From: Bacteroidia bacterium | Lineage (GTDB): Bacteria; Bacteroidota; Bacteroidia; Bacteroidales; BM523 | Direction: 5' to 3' | Assembly: GCA_016209245.1 (NCBI GenBank) | Contig: JACQWN010000719.1 | Location: forward strand, 1 to 5,424 | DNA: 5,424 bases | Part shown: positions 5,372 to 5,424 of the stretch, piece by piece | How positions within the stretch are numbered: position 1 is the first letter of the stretch | Layout: each line of letters opens with the position of its first letter | Notes under the pieces: generated by a model | Told to the model about the DNA's origin: nothing | What the model saw: only the letters and a program-made list of their open reading frames with translations | The model's database searches: none | Translations under genes and position numbers: made by a program

Positions 5372-5424
5372 TTTGAATAACGAATATTGAAATAAAAAAT
5401 AACACAGTCGCATCGGGGATTTTA

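Overview
The window looks like an accessory stretch of a Bacteroidota genome. This rests on three things: matches to the phylum's unusual promoter (TTTG about 20 bases upstream of TAnnTTTG), A/T-rich leaders without a Shine-Dalgarno sequence, and a secreted protein built from modules typical of Bacteroidota surface and tail-fibre-like proteins. All recognisable genes are on the + strand. No tRNA, rRNA, CRISPR array or complete transposase is visible.

Left part (1-1462): eroded DNA. It opens with a perfect palindrome (1-33) and short tandem repeats (52-97). A long A/T-rich gene-free stretch follows, holding a poly-T run, a spaced inverted repeat (351-367 with 444-460) and a very good promoter match (374-405). 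This promoter faces the C-terminal half of a beta-class DNA methyltransferase (about 525-1118). Its frame stays open well upstream of the first possible start codon, but the catalytic DPPY half and any start are missing. Three bases later comes a 36-codon ORF (1122-1232) that may be the broken start of the partner restriction enzyme. Together they read as a decayed restriction-modification locus.

Centre (1463-3577): a 704-residue exported protein. It has a signal peptide, Bacteroidota tail-fibre-like modules, twelve 15-17 residue 'N-x-F-I-G-x-x-A-G' repeats, and a C-terminal domain resembling an H-type lectin or phage tail-fibre tip. It is probably a carbohydrate-binding adhesin or fibre.

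Right part (3578-5424): a 52-bp-period array of hairpin units (3592-3731) lies between the adhesin and an AAA+ ATPase gene (3750-5174). The last, diverged unit appears to form the ATPase promoter. The ATPase carries a C-terminal PD-(D/E)XK nuclease-like domain (Pfam DUF234 type). The palindromic array directly joined to a putative ATPase-nuclease is the most unusual arrangement here. The window ends with an A/T-rich spacer and nine copies of an octamer (5295-5371), possibly a slippage-prone element upstream of a gene outside the window.
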